Shown: one piece after another, positions 1-5,628 of the stretch | Layout of the letters: every line of letters starts with the position of its first letter | Position numbering within the stretch: the first letter of the stretch is position 1 | Notes under the pieces: generated by a model | Told to the model about the DNA's origin: nothing | Seen by the model: the letters and a program-made list of their open reading frames with translations, nothing else | The model's database searches: none | Translations under genes and position numbers: made by a program | DNA from: Planctomycetia bacterium | GTDB lineage: Bacteria; Planctomycetota; Phycisphaerae; Phycisphaerales; SM1A02 | Length of the DNA: 11,668 nt | Assembly (NCBI GenBank): GCA_005799205.1 | Contig: SYHM01000153.1 | Location: forward strand, 1 to 11,668 | Reading direction: 5' to 3'

Positions 1-135
1 CTCGAGGTCGTTCGGAAGCTCGGCTATCGAAAGACGATGCAGTCTGAGCTCAATTTGGGTGGCAAGGCGCAGGACTGGGTCGAAAAACCAGATGCGGTCA
101 GTGGGGTCAACAAGCCAGCCGCAGACTCAGAGTGA
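1..135 (+). CDS. C-terminal fragment of unidentified protein
   Basis: An open frame enters from the left edge and stops at TGA 133-135, giving the last 44 residues of a protein. The fragment is charged and polar, containing VRKLGYRKTMQSELNLGG and then a low-complexity tail ending PAADSE. I see no motif that identifies a family, and no start codon is needed inside the window. That it is a gene is supported by strand and composition, and by the next gene lying on the opposite strand after an 80 bp gap that holds inverted repeats, as expected at the end of a transcription unit. It could also be a chance open frame, since only 135 bases are visible. Confidence 0.5.
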   Translation, partial: LEVVRKLGYRKTMQSELNLGGKAQDWVEKPDAVSGVNKPAADSE

Positions 136-161
136 CCCGCGAGTGACCTGCGGGCTGATGG

Positions 162-195
162 CGGGGACGGCGGAGTAGACGCAAGGTGGTCCCCG
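162..195. repeat. Inverted repeat between convergent gene ends
   Basis: CGGGGAC at 162-168 is the exact reverse complement of GTCCCCG at 189-195, with a 20-base loop. It lies between the 3' end of the leftmost gene and the 3' end of the convergent ferredoxin gene. A run of five A (198-202) and then TTGTT follow on the + strand. It may act as a weak terminator for one or both genes, but the long loop and the lack of a clean T-run make this uncertain. A second, smaller stem (CCCGC 136-140 with GCGGG 150-154) starts directly after the stop codon of the left gene. Confidence 0.35.
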
Positions 196-215
196 GGAAA
201 AATTGTTCGGATTCT

Positions 216-476
216 CTACTTCTTGAACCAGTTGGCGTTGATCTCGATGTACTTGTGCCACTCAGCAGGAAGATCATCCTTTGGAAAGATCGCCTGCACA
301 GGGCACTCGTCGACACACAAGCCACAATCGATACACGTCTCAGGATCGATGTACAGCTGCTCAACCTTTTGAAAGCCATCACCCTTCTTGGTTGGGTGAA
401 TGCAATCAACTGGACAAACCTCAACACATGATGCGTCCTTTGTCCCGATGCACGGTTCAGCAATGATGTGAGGCAT
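216..476 (-). CDS. fdxA: 7Fe ferredoxin (FdxA type, [3Fe-4S][4Fe-4S])
   Basis: This 86-residue soluble electron carrier has two iron-sulfur binding motifs. The first is C9-x7-C17-x3-C21-P and the second is C48-x2-C51-x2-C54-x3-C58-P. By comparison with 7Fe ferredoxins such as Azotobacter FdI, C9, C17 and C58 should hold a [3Fe-4S] cluster and C21, C48, C51 and C54 a [4Fe-4S] cluster. The Cys two residues after the first ligand in FdI is Thr12 here, as in actinobacterial FdxA proteins, which fits a 3Fe cluster. C25, in the VDC context, matches the extra non-ligand Cys of that family. The C-terminal DLPAEWHKYIEINANWF segment also matches the FdxA pattern. The start at 476 has no Shine-Dalgarno site, but an extended -10-like box lies 9 bases upstream. 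The redox partner is not visible nearby. Confidence 0.93.
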   Translation of the reverse strand: MPHIIAEPCIGTKDASCVEVCPVDCIHPTKKGDGFQKVEQLYIDPETCIDCGLCVDECPVQAIFPKDDLPAEWHKYIEINANWFKK

Positions 477-485
477 AGGCGAAAA

Positions 486-494
486 ATACTAGCA
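486..494 (-). promoter_or_regulatory. Candidate extended -10 box for ferredoxin gene
   Basis: Read on the minus strand the sequence is TGC-TAGTAT, an extended -10 pattern (TGn plus a 4/6 match to TATAAT), ending 9 bases before the ATG. No convincing -35 box is seen. If used, the 5' leader would be only a few bases long, which fits the absence of a ribosome binding site. Confidence 0.35.
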
Positions 495-534
495 AACAGC
501 GGTAAAAATAGGCTTCGGCACCGATCCCAAAAGC

Positions 535-565
535 ACCGAAAGCCGGCACGAGGCCGGCTTTCGGT
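535..565 (-). terminator. Strong hairpin terminator of the Lys-rich peptide gene
   Basis: ACCGAAAGCCGGC (535-547) and GCCGGCTTTCGGT (553-565) form a perfect 13 bp stem with a 5-base loop, ACGAG. On the minus strand the stem is followed by GCTTTTGGG, which contains a short T-run. It begins 23 bases after the stop codon of the 18-residue peptide gene and separates it from the ferredoxin gene on the same strand. The short T-tract makes it a less than perfect intrinsic terminator, but the stem is the strongest hairpin I found in the window. Confidence 0.75.
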
Positions 566-588
566 ACAAACATTTTCTTCACTGCGAC

Positions 589-645
589 TTAGCGGCTCTT
601 CTTAGCCTTCTTCGCAGCCTTCTTTGCAGCTTTCTTCTTTGCCAT
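589..645 (-). CDS. 18-residue Lys/Ala-rich histone H1-tail-like peptide
   Basis: The minus strand reads ATG...TAA and encodes MAKKKAAKKAAKKAKKSR: nine Lys, one Arg, six Ala and no acidic or hydrophobic core residues. The AAKK periodicity is that of histone H1 C-terminal tails and of bacterial H1-like proteins (HC1 and AlgP types), so nucleic acid binding or charge neutralisation is the natural guess. Support for a real gene comes from a good Shine-Dalgarno site (AAGGAAG, 7 bases before ATG), a stop followed after 23 bases by a 13 bp stem terminator, and a position between two oppositely oriented genes that leaves it as a stand-alone unit. No longer frame extends it upstream with a start codon. 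It is too short for most gene callers. A decayed remnant of a longer histone-like gene is the main alternative. Confidence 0.6.
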   Translation of the reverse strand: MAKKKAAKKAAKKAKKSR

Positions 646-764
646 GGTGTGGCTTCCTTTAGTTACGCTGTTGCGTCGGAGAGAGTGCTCGCTAGCGTAA
701 CGAGGGCGGGCACTCAGGAACAATCAAAACTGTTATCGACTGTTCGTGATCGGGACTTGACACC

Positions 765-1502
765 ATGATTCCACAATCACCCCCAAGTTGTCAAGTGGCT
801 CCACTGCAAATTTGTCTCGTCGGCGCCTCAGGACGGATGGGGCAGCGCATCGAAGAAGTGTGTAAGCGACCATCTGAGAACGCCGTCATCGCGATTCGTC
901 CGTCGCGCGATGGGTGTGACGAAGGCGCGCCTCAGCCATTCGATGTGATCATTGATTTCTCTTCGCGCGAAGGGACCAAGCGAGCCGCAGCGCTCGCTCT
1001 CACTGCCAAACGAGCGCTCCTGGTGGGTACAACAGGTCTCGACGAGGCCGCGCACGCGGTTCTTGCACGCATTTCACAAGAAGTCGCAGTGCTCATCGCT
1101 CCAAACACCTCAGTTGGCATTGCGGTGATGCGTGCGCTCGTGGCGGACGCTGCGTCGCTTCTGGGCCACGACTTCGCTGTCACGATTACCGAGGTTCACC
1201 ACACCAAAAAACTCGACAAACCCTCTGGGACCGCCCTCGCACTCGCGAAAGCGCTTGGCAACGGTGGAGCGAAGCAGTTTGATCCTGAAGCGATTCAGTC
1301 AATTCGCCAAGGGGATGTTGTTGGCGATCATGACGTGGTGTTCTCAAGCCACGACGAGGTCATCACTCTTCGCCACCACGCCAAAAACAGGGACCTTTTT
1401 GCAATCGGAGCCATTCGGCTCGCTCGCTGGATCGCAATGCAACCCCCTGGCATGTATGGTCTCGATGACTGGTTCGACGAGTTTAGGAACACAGTGAATT
1501 GA
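765..1502 (+). CDS. dapB: 4-hydroxy-tetrahydrodipicolinate reductase
   Basis: DapB is the cytoplasmic reductase that makes tetrahydrodipicolinate with NAD(P)H in the diaminopimelate/lysine pathway, which also supplies peptidoglycan in species that have it. The 245-residue protein has the Rossmann nucleotide loop VGASGRMGQ (G20-Q27), the GTTG motif at 88-91, the APNTS segment at 112-116, and the substrate loop EVHHTKKLDKPSGTA. In that loop H145, H146, K149 and the PSGT at 153-156 match the E. coli catalytic His159/160, Lys163 and substrate-binding loop. RQGDVVGDH (181-189) and HHAKNRDLFAIGA are also typical. It is shorter than the E. coli enzyme (273) because the segment after the first beta-alpha unit is reduced, as in compact DapB forms. 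The ATG at 765 lacks a clear ribosome site; a GTG at 795 nearer the Rossmann fold is possible. It overlaps the next gene by 4 bp. Confidence 0.96.
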   Translation: MIPQSPPSCQVAPLQICLVGASGRMGQRIEEVCKRPSENAVIAIRPSRDGCDEGAPQPFDVIIDFSSREGTKRAAALALTAKRALLVGTTGLDEAAHAVLARISQEVAVLIAPNTSVGIAVMRALVADAASLLGHDFAVTITEVHHTKKLDKPSGTALALAKALGNGGAKQFDPEAIQSIRQGDVVGDHDVVFSSHDEVITLRHHAKNRDLFAIGAIRLARWIAMQPPGMYGLDDWFDEFRNTVN

Positions 1503-2746
1503 AACCACACACACCAGAAGTCTTTTCGGTCGCAGGTGGATTGCAACTCGCTGTCGAGCCGATTCCAGGGGCGACAACAGCGGCCGTTGTCTGGCAGGTG
1601 CCAGTTGGGACTGCTGGTGACCCACTCGGGAGCGCTGGGTGTGGCGAGGCGGCGGTTCTGGCGGATGTGATATCGAGAGGTGCGGGCAACCTCACAAGCC
1701 GCCAGTTCAGTGACGCGCTCGACCGTCTTGGAGTGCAGCGGTCAACATCGAGTTCGACCTACTCAATCACGCTGACCGCCGTCTGTCTCGCCGAAGCCCT
1801 TGATGGTTTGCTTGAGCTGTTGTCTCAAGCGCTGCTTCAGCCGACGATCAATAGAGAATCGGTTGATGCGAGTCGCGATCTTGCGTTGCAGTCTCTCGCT
1901 TCGCTTCAAGATGACCCCCAACACTTCGCGAGCATCAAGATGGGAGAGATCGCCATCCCCGCACCCTTCAACAGGCACGGCTTCGGCACTGAGGATGGTC
2001 TCGCAGCACTGACCACTGACAGCCTCCGCGCATCGTGGGCTCGTCGCTGCAGACCAATTGGAAGCATCCTTGGCATTGCTGGCGCGGTTGACAGTGATCG
2101 GGTGCGTGCGTCACTTGAGAGGTTGCTTGCATCGTGGAGCGGCGCCTCGGTCGAACCACTCGAGAGTGCCCCTGCCATCGGCGGTTCGCTTCACGAATGC
2201 CAGCCGACCGCACAGTCGCACATCTGTCTCGCAATTCCAGCGCCGAGGCAGGCAGACCCTGCGAGCCTCGCGCACAGGCTTCTGGTGCGCGTGCTCGGCG
2301 GTGGGGGCATGTCGAATCGACTGTTCAGTGAGGTGCGTGAAAAACGTGGGCTTTGCTACTCAGTTGGGGCGAGTTACGCATGCGGCCGAGACCGTGGATT
2401 ACTCTCGATTTACGCGGGAAGTACACCAGATCGCGCGGCTGAAACACTCTCGTGTGTTCGCTGCGAGCTTCTCAAGATGGCGAACGGCGTCTCGAGCGAG
2501 GAGTTCAAACGCGCGATCATCGGATTAAAGAGCAGCATCGTCATGGCTGGGGAGAGCACTTCAGCACGCGCAGCGGCTATCGCTGGAGACCTCTTTCGCA
2601 TCGGCCGCGTTCGTTCGCTCAGAGAAGTTGTGCAGGAAGTTGAGGCGCTGACACTCGCGCAAGTCAATCAGCAGGCAGCAGCTGCCCTCACGCCATCTCG
2701 GGTCGAAAAGGCTGCGCTTGTTGTGGTGGGACCAGCGGCATTGTGA
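1499..2746 (+). CDS. M16 peptidase-family protein lacking the zinc motif
   Basis: This 415-residue protein has the two-lobed architecture of M16B peptidases (pitrilysin / mitochondrial processing peptidase relatives). Where active members carry HxxEH followed by a Gly-Thr turn, this protein has AVLAD (52-56) before RGA, so all three zinc and catalytic positions are replaced. The C-terminal lobe keeps the R/Y region: RLFSEVREKRGLCYSVGASY (274-293). In two-subunit bacterial M16B proteases one subunit carries HxxEH and the other only the R/Y residues, so this looks like the non-catalytic, substrate-binding partner. No HxxEH partner is in the window. It has no signal peptide. The start is TTG at 1499 in a TTGA overlap with the dapB stop; an AGGA ribosome site lies about 10 bases upstream, which supports translational coupling to dapB. 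Confidence 0.88.
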   Translation: MKPHTPEVFSVAGGLQLAVEPIPGATTAAVVWQVPVGTAGDPLGSAGCGEAAVLADVISRGAGNLTSRQFSDALDRLGVQRSTSSSTYSITLTAVCLAEALDGLLELLSQALLQPTINRESVDASRDLALQSLASLQDDPQHFASIKMGEIAIPAPFNRHGFGTEDGLAALTTDSLRASWARRCRPIGSILGIAGAVDSDRVRASLERLLASWSGASVEPLESAPAIGGSLHECQPTAQSHICLAIPAPRQADPASLAHRLLVRVLGGGGMSNRLFSEVREKRGLCYSVGASYACGRDRGLLSIYAGSTPDRAAETLSCVRCELLKMANGVSSEEFKRAIIGLKSSIVMAGESTSARAAAIAGDLFRIGRVRSLREVVQEVEALTLAQVNQQAAAALTPSRVEKAALVVVGPAAL

Positions 2747-2787
2747 ATGGCGTCAGCTCAGCGTGGGAGAACGCATCACACGCTCCG

Positions 2788-2793
2788 TATACT
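2788..2793 (+). promoter_or_regulatory. -10-like box just before the 2800 start
   Basis: TATACT matches TATAAT at 5 of 6 positions and ends 6 bases before the ATG at 2800, which would place transcription initiation at or very near the start codon. No good -35 hexamer is found 16-18 bases upstream. This suggests a leaderless transcript for the small gene in addition to any read-through from dapB. Confidence 0.45.
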
Positions 2794-2799
2794 CGCAAC

Positions 2800-3048
2800 A
2801 TGCTCGAATGCCCTCCACTGAAGCCTGGAACGCGAGTGCGCGTCACCCAACAAGTGCCCGCGCCCGCAGGTGCCTGGACAACTACGGTCGAAGGAGTCGT
2901 ACAGCGGTGGAGGCAGGCGGCAACAGGGTCTTGGTTCGCGCACAGCAAGGATGACCGACTCTGGCTCGATCGGCTCGAGGTTCGGCTCGACGACGGCGAA
3001 CTCACACTACTCAATCTCGACCAATACTCGCGCGTCGACTCAATCTAG
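2800..3048 (+). CDS. Small beta-rich protein of unknown function
   Basis: This 82-residue soluble protein starts MLECPPLKPGTRVRVTQQV and alternates short beta strands with turns: RVRVTQQV, WTTTVEGVVQRW, GSWFAHSKDDRLWLDRLEVR and LTLLNLDQYSRV. The pattern suggests a small SH3-like or OB-like barrel. It has no signal peptide, Cys cluster or catalytic motif that I can see. I do not assign a function. A longer version could start at GTG 2743, overlapping the M16 stop as GTGA, but the added 19 residues look unstructured and a -10-like box sits directly before the ATG at 2800, so I prefer the short form. Its TAG stop is shared, as a CTAG palindrome, with the convergent PDZ gene. Confidence 0.75.
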   Translation: MLECPPLKPGTRVRVTQQVPAPAGAWTTTVEGVVQRWRQAATGSWFAHSKDDRLWLDRLEVRLDDGELTLLNLDQYSRVDSI

Positions 3049-3833
3049 TTTGGTGTCGCAGATCGCTGTGGCGCGGCGGCAGGACGCCCTCGCGCATCTT
3101 TCGCGTCTGGGGCGTTTGGTGTCCCAGGGACTGGAGTCACAGTCGGCGATGCACGACGTGTGAACGGCGGAGTCTGCAGCGGCGCTGGAAGCGGAACATG
3201 CTTCCAGGGATGTGTGACGATGGTGACTGATTTTGTCGTTGAACCTCGGCGGATCGTGAGGGCGATCGACTCCCCAGGGGTCATCGCCGCAAGGCGCTGC
3301 CGTATGTCCCCTGGAGACGCGGGTGGTTTGCCATCAATCGCCGTCACGAGGTCGAAGTCTTCGATGCCCGCGTCATACCCAGGGCTGTGCTCAAGAACCG
3401 CCACAACGATCGCACACTTCGAGGCATCGAGGCCGAGGTGTTTCGTCAGCGCCGCTCCGACGCTCTCAAATCGAACTCCGATCATGACCGGAGGATGGTC
3501 TTTCGGTTGTGGAATCGCAATCGTTTGAAGGACGACACCTGTGCTACTGATGATTTCAATCGCCGCTTCGGTCCGCCGCAAGTGCTCTTTGGCAACGCGT
3601 TTTCCGTCGATTGAGACGCGAACCTCCTCTCCAACAAACTCAACATCAATGCGCGGAGTGGGAAGTGGTTGTGCGGGCGCAGGATCGGGCGCAGCGGTTG
3701 CGGCGGGTGGTGCATCGCTGGAAGCGACCACGCCATCACCCGAGGGCGCTTGCGAGTTCTGAACTGAAGCACATCCACCCACGACCGTTGAAACTGCAGC
3801 GATGGATGTGATGACGAACACGCGAGGGAGCAT
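3045..3833 (-). CDS. PDZ-domain lipoprotein
   Basis: The 262-residue protein begins with MLPRVFVITSIAAVSTVVGGC, a lipoprotein-type signal with Cys21 as the probable acylated residue (V-G-G-C box). A Pro/Ala-rich linker follows (about 30-62), then a beta-rich segment, then a PDZ domain at about 118-206. The domain core includes VVAVLEHSPGYDAGIEDFD, the pattern of a carboxylate loop and buried Gly-Ile, then LVTAIDGKPP and a closing LTIRRG strand as in HtrA/CtpA-type PDZ domains. No protease domain is attached, so it probably binds peptide tails or partners in the cell envelope. The C-terminal 50 residues are Pro/Thr/Ala-rich. I prefer ATG 3833 over TTG 3839 because it gives a compact signal peptide. 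The gene is divergent from the next lipoprotein gene. Confidence 0.82.
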   Translation of the reverse strand: MLPRVFVITSIAAVSTVVGGCASVQNSQAPSGDGVVASSDAPPAATAAPDPAPAQPLPTPRIDVEFVGEEVRVSIDGKRVAKEHLRRTEAAIEIISSTGVVLQTIAIPQPKDHPPVMIGVRFESVGAALTKHLGLDASKCAIVVAVLEHSPGYDAGIEDFDLVTAIDGKPPASPGDIRQRLAAMTPGESIALTIRRGSTTKSVTIVTHPWKHVPLPAPLQTPPFTRRASPTVTPVPGTPNAPDAKDARGRPAAAPQRSATPN

Positions 3834-3845
3834 CCACAAAGGCTA

Positions 3846-3862
3846 CCCGTACGATCGACGGG
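3846..3862. promoter_or_regulatory. Inverted repeat in divergent lipoprotein gap; possible operator
   Basis: CCCGT (3846-3850) and ACGGG (3858-3862) are reverse complements separated by 7 bases that contain the palindrome CGATCG. The site lies in the 30 bp between the two divergent start codons at 3833 and 3864, and overlaps a -10-like TACGAT (3850-3855) placed 8 bases before the + strand ATG. It could be a repressor operator controlling both genes, but short GC-rich inverted repeats occur by chance. Confidence 0.3.
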
Positions 3863-3863
3863 A

Positions 3864-4358
3864 ATGCGATCCCGTGTGCTTGCTCTTGTTGCGCTCACAA
3901 CCACGATGATTGGGGTTGGTTGTGCTGTACAGATACCAACCCATCTCGAAGGCGGAAGCGCATACCCCTATGGGCCGCGAGCGTTCACGATCCACCCGCT
4001 GAGCCGAATTGGTGGCTCGACTGACGAGACATTTTCAACGGTGTGGGTGTGCGTCGAGTTCGTCGACATCGACCAGCAGACCGCGCGTGCCACAGGCACA
4101 CTCTTTGCACGAATCAGCGCTCCGGGTCACCCAGAACTCGAGCAGTCATTCGATCTCAACAATCTCGCGATGAATAACGATCTATGGGATCGCCCCACGC
4201 GCATGTATCAACTTCGCTTCAAGATCGATCCACCACTCGCGAGCGAACCGCGGCCCAGTGTTGGGGTCGAAGTGCGATGGAGCCCAGTCAACGGGGGGCA
4301 GGTTGTTGAGCGGGGAGTTGTGCGGGCACCGCATACTTCTGCTCATACTTCCCCTTGA
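3864..4358 (+). CDS. Probable lipoprotein of unknown function
   Basis: The 164-residue product starts MRSRVLALVALTTTMIGVGC, a basic N-terminus, a hydrophobic stretch and Cys20, consistent with a lipoprotein signal although the -3 residue (Gly) is not ideal. The mature part is a beta-rich domain with segments such as TVWVCVEFVDIDQ, RATGTLFARISAPG and MYQLRFKIDPP, reminiscent of an immunoglobulin-like or C2-like sandwich. A conserved Trp-Asp-Arg turn lies at NDLWDRPTR. No enzyme motif is visible. It diverges from the PDZ lipoprotein gene and may be co-controlled with it through the inverted repeat between them. Its last 71 bases overlap the 3' end of the convergent amidohydrolase gene. Function is unknown. 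Confidence 0.72.
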   Translation: MRSRVLALVALTTTMIGVGCAVQIPTHLEGGSAYPYGPRAFTIHPLSRIGGSTDETFSTVWVCVEFVDIDQQTARATGTLFARISAPGHPELEQSFDLNNLAMNNDLWDRPTRMYQLRFKIDPPLASEPRPSVGVEVRWSPVNGGQVVERGVVRAPHTSAHTSP

Positions 4359-5628
4359 GATCAGTCTGGTGGCTGCGCAGGTCGATCGCGCGCCCGTCGA
4401 TCCACGCGTGCACAACGTGCGTTGTGACTTCAAGCGGATCACCATCGTGAACGAGCAGTGTTCCACTGCGACCAGTCGCAATCGTTCCATACAGCGCATC
4501 AACTCCCGCGAGGTGAGCGGGAACGCGGCTGATGGCTGCGATTGCTTCCTCTCGTGGCAATCCAAATGCAACCGCGGTTGCCGCATGGTGAACAAGGTTG
4601 CGGTCGTTGGAGGGCTCATCGCCGGTTGCGATGGCAACCTCGATGCCCTTCGATGCCAACCGCGCTGGAAGTGTGTAGGCACTGTCGTACTCGTCGTGGG
4701 CAAACCGAGGAAGGCGCAACACTCCCTGGACCACAACAGGCACCTTGTGCGTGACGAGCAGGTCGGCCACGGCTGGCGCGCCGTCTCCGCCGACGATGAT
4801 GGGTCTCATGCCGCGCGTCGTCGCCCACAGGATCGCCGACTCGATCTGGCCAGCGCTCGCGGCCTCAATGAGCAGAGGTTTGGTTCCGTCGAGCACATCA
4901 CCGAGTCGCTCGAAGCGTAGGTCACGCGGGAGCGTCGGGTCGGCCGCGATCGCCCGCGCATACGACTTCGCCGCATCGAAGAAGTCGTCAATCGCTCGCA
5001 GGGCCGATCGCCGCGCTTTCTCTTGTTCGTCGGCGCTCTTGGAGGTGAACCAGCGAGGCGCTGGCTCGGTTGCAGGCCAGCGAAGGACGGTGCCAACATC
5101 CTTCACGACCGCGAGTTCGTCGTTGGTCCATCCATCGAGCCGCATCAAGCTCGCTTCACCGCTGACCGTTCCACCTTGGGGCATGACGAGTGCCATGAGC
5201 ACTCCTCCCATTCGCGCGACGGGCAAAAGATTGCTGTCGGGGTTCACCGCAAGCCAGGAAGCAACTTCCGGATGAAACGCACCGAACTCTGCGCGGTCAT
5301 CTGTTGCGCGTACTTGCAAGGTTTCAACGAGTCCAAGGGTCGTTGATGGAGAGATGAACCCTGGCGTGACATGCATGCCAGAGGCATCGATTCGGAGAAC
5401 GTCAGCCGACGGCACCTCTCCATGCGCCCCGACTGGGGTGCCGGTTCCCATCGCGACGATCTTGCCCTGCTCGATGATGACAAACCCATCACGCAGCGGC
5501 TCAGCGGCGGCAATAGCGGTGTGGATTACCGCATGTTCGATGACGATCGTGCGCGTCTGAGCAGGAGCAGGAACCAGCGCGCTCTGGGCGATCGTTGAAG
5601 TGATGAGTGCTGTGAGCGCGAGCGTCAT
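4288..5628 (-). CDS. Exported amidohydrolase-like protein lacking metal ligands
   Basis: The 446-residue protein has an N-terminal signal-like stretch (MTLALTALITSTIAQ, then Ala/Pro-rich), a small beta domain with the DGFVIIEQGKIVAMG pattern, and an amidohydrolase barrel of the imidazolonepropionase-like subfamily. The subfamily's usual end, IATGRSGTLLVHDGDPL, is present. The metal-binding HxH that follows Pro-Gly-Phe-Ile is replaced by Ser95-Thr-Thr97. The position of the strand-5 His is Leu253 and the strand-6 His is a Gly. The strand-8 Asp is kept (TGD, Asp337). It is therefore probably non-catalytic, perhaps a partner of the upstream protein. The start is ATG 5628, forming ATGA with the upstream stop and preceded by the ribosome site GAGGTGG; the longer frame from 5697 would lose both features and the signal peptide. 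Confidence 0.85.
   Translation of the reverse strand: MTLALTALITSTIAQSALVPAPAQTRTIVIEHAVIHTAIAAAEPLRDGFVIIEQGKIVAMGTGTPVGAHGEVPSADVLRIDASGMHVTPGFISPSTTLGLVETLQVRATDDRAEFGAFHPEVASWLAVNPDSNLLPVARMGGVLMALVMPQGGTVSGEASLMRLDGWTNDELAVVKDVGTVLRWPATEPAPRWFTSKSADEQEKARRSALRAIDDFFDAAKSYARAIAADPTLPRDLRFERLGDVLDGTKPLLIEAASAGQIESAILWATTRGMRPIIVGGDGAPAVADLLVTHKVPVVVQGVLRLPRFAHDEYDSAYTLPARLASKGIEVAIATGDEPSNDRNLVHHAATAVAFGLPREEAIAAISRVPAHLAGVDALYGTIATGRSGTLLVHDGDPLEVTTHVVHAWIDGRAIDLRSHQTDLKGKYEQKYAVPAQLPAQQPAPR

Noticed and set aside
757..762. Perfect -35 hexamer TTGACA just before the dapB ATG
   Set aside because: No -10-like hexamer lies 15-19 bases downstream, and transcription from it would start inside dapB, so I treat it as chance.
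2743..2799. GTG 2743 start giving a 101-residue small protein
   Set aside because: The added 19 residues look unstructured and a -10-like box directly precedes ATG 2800; however, the GTGA overlap with the M16 stop means it cannot be excluded.
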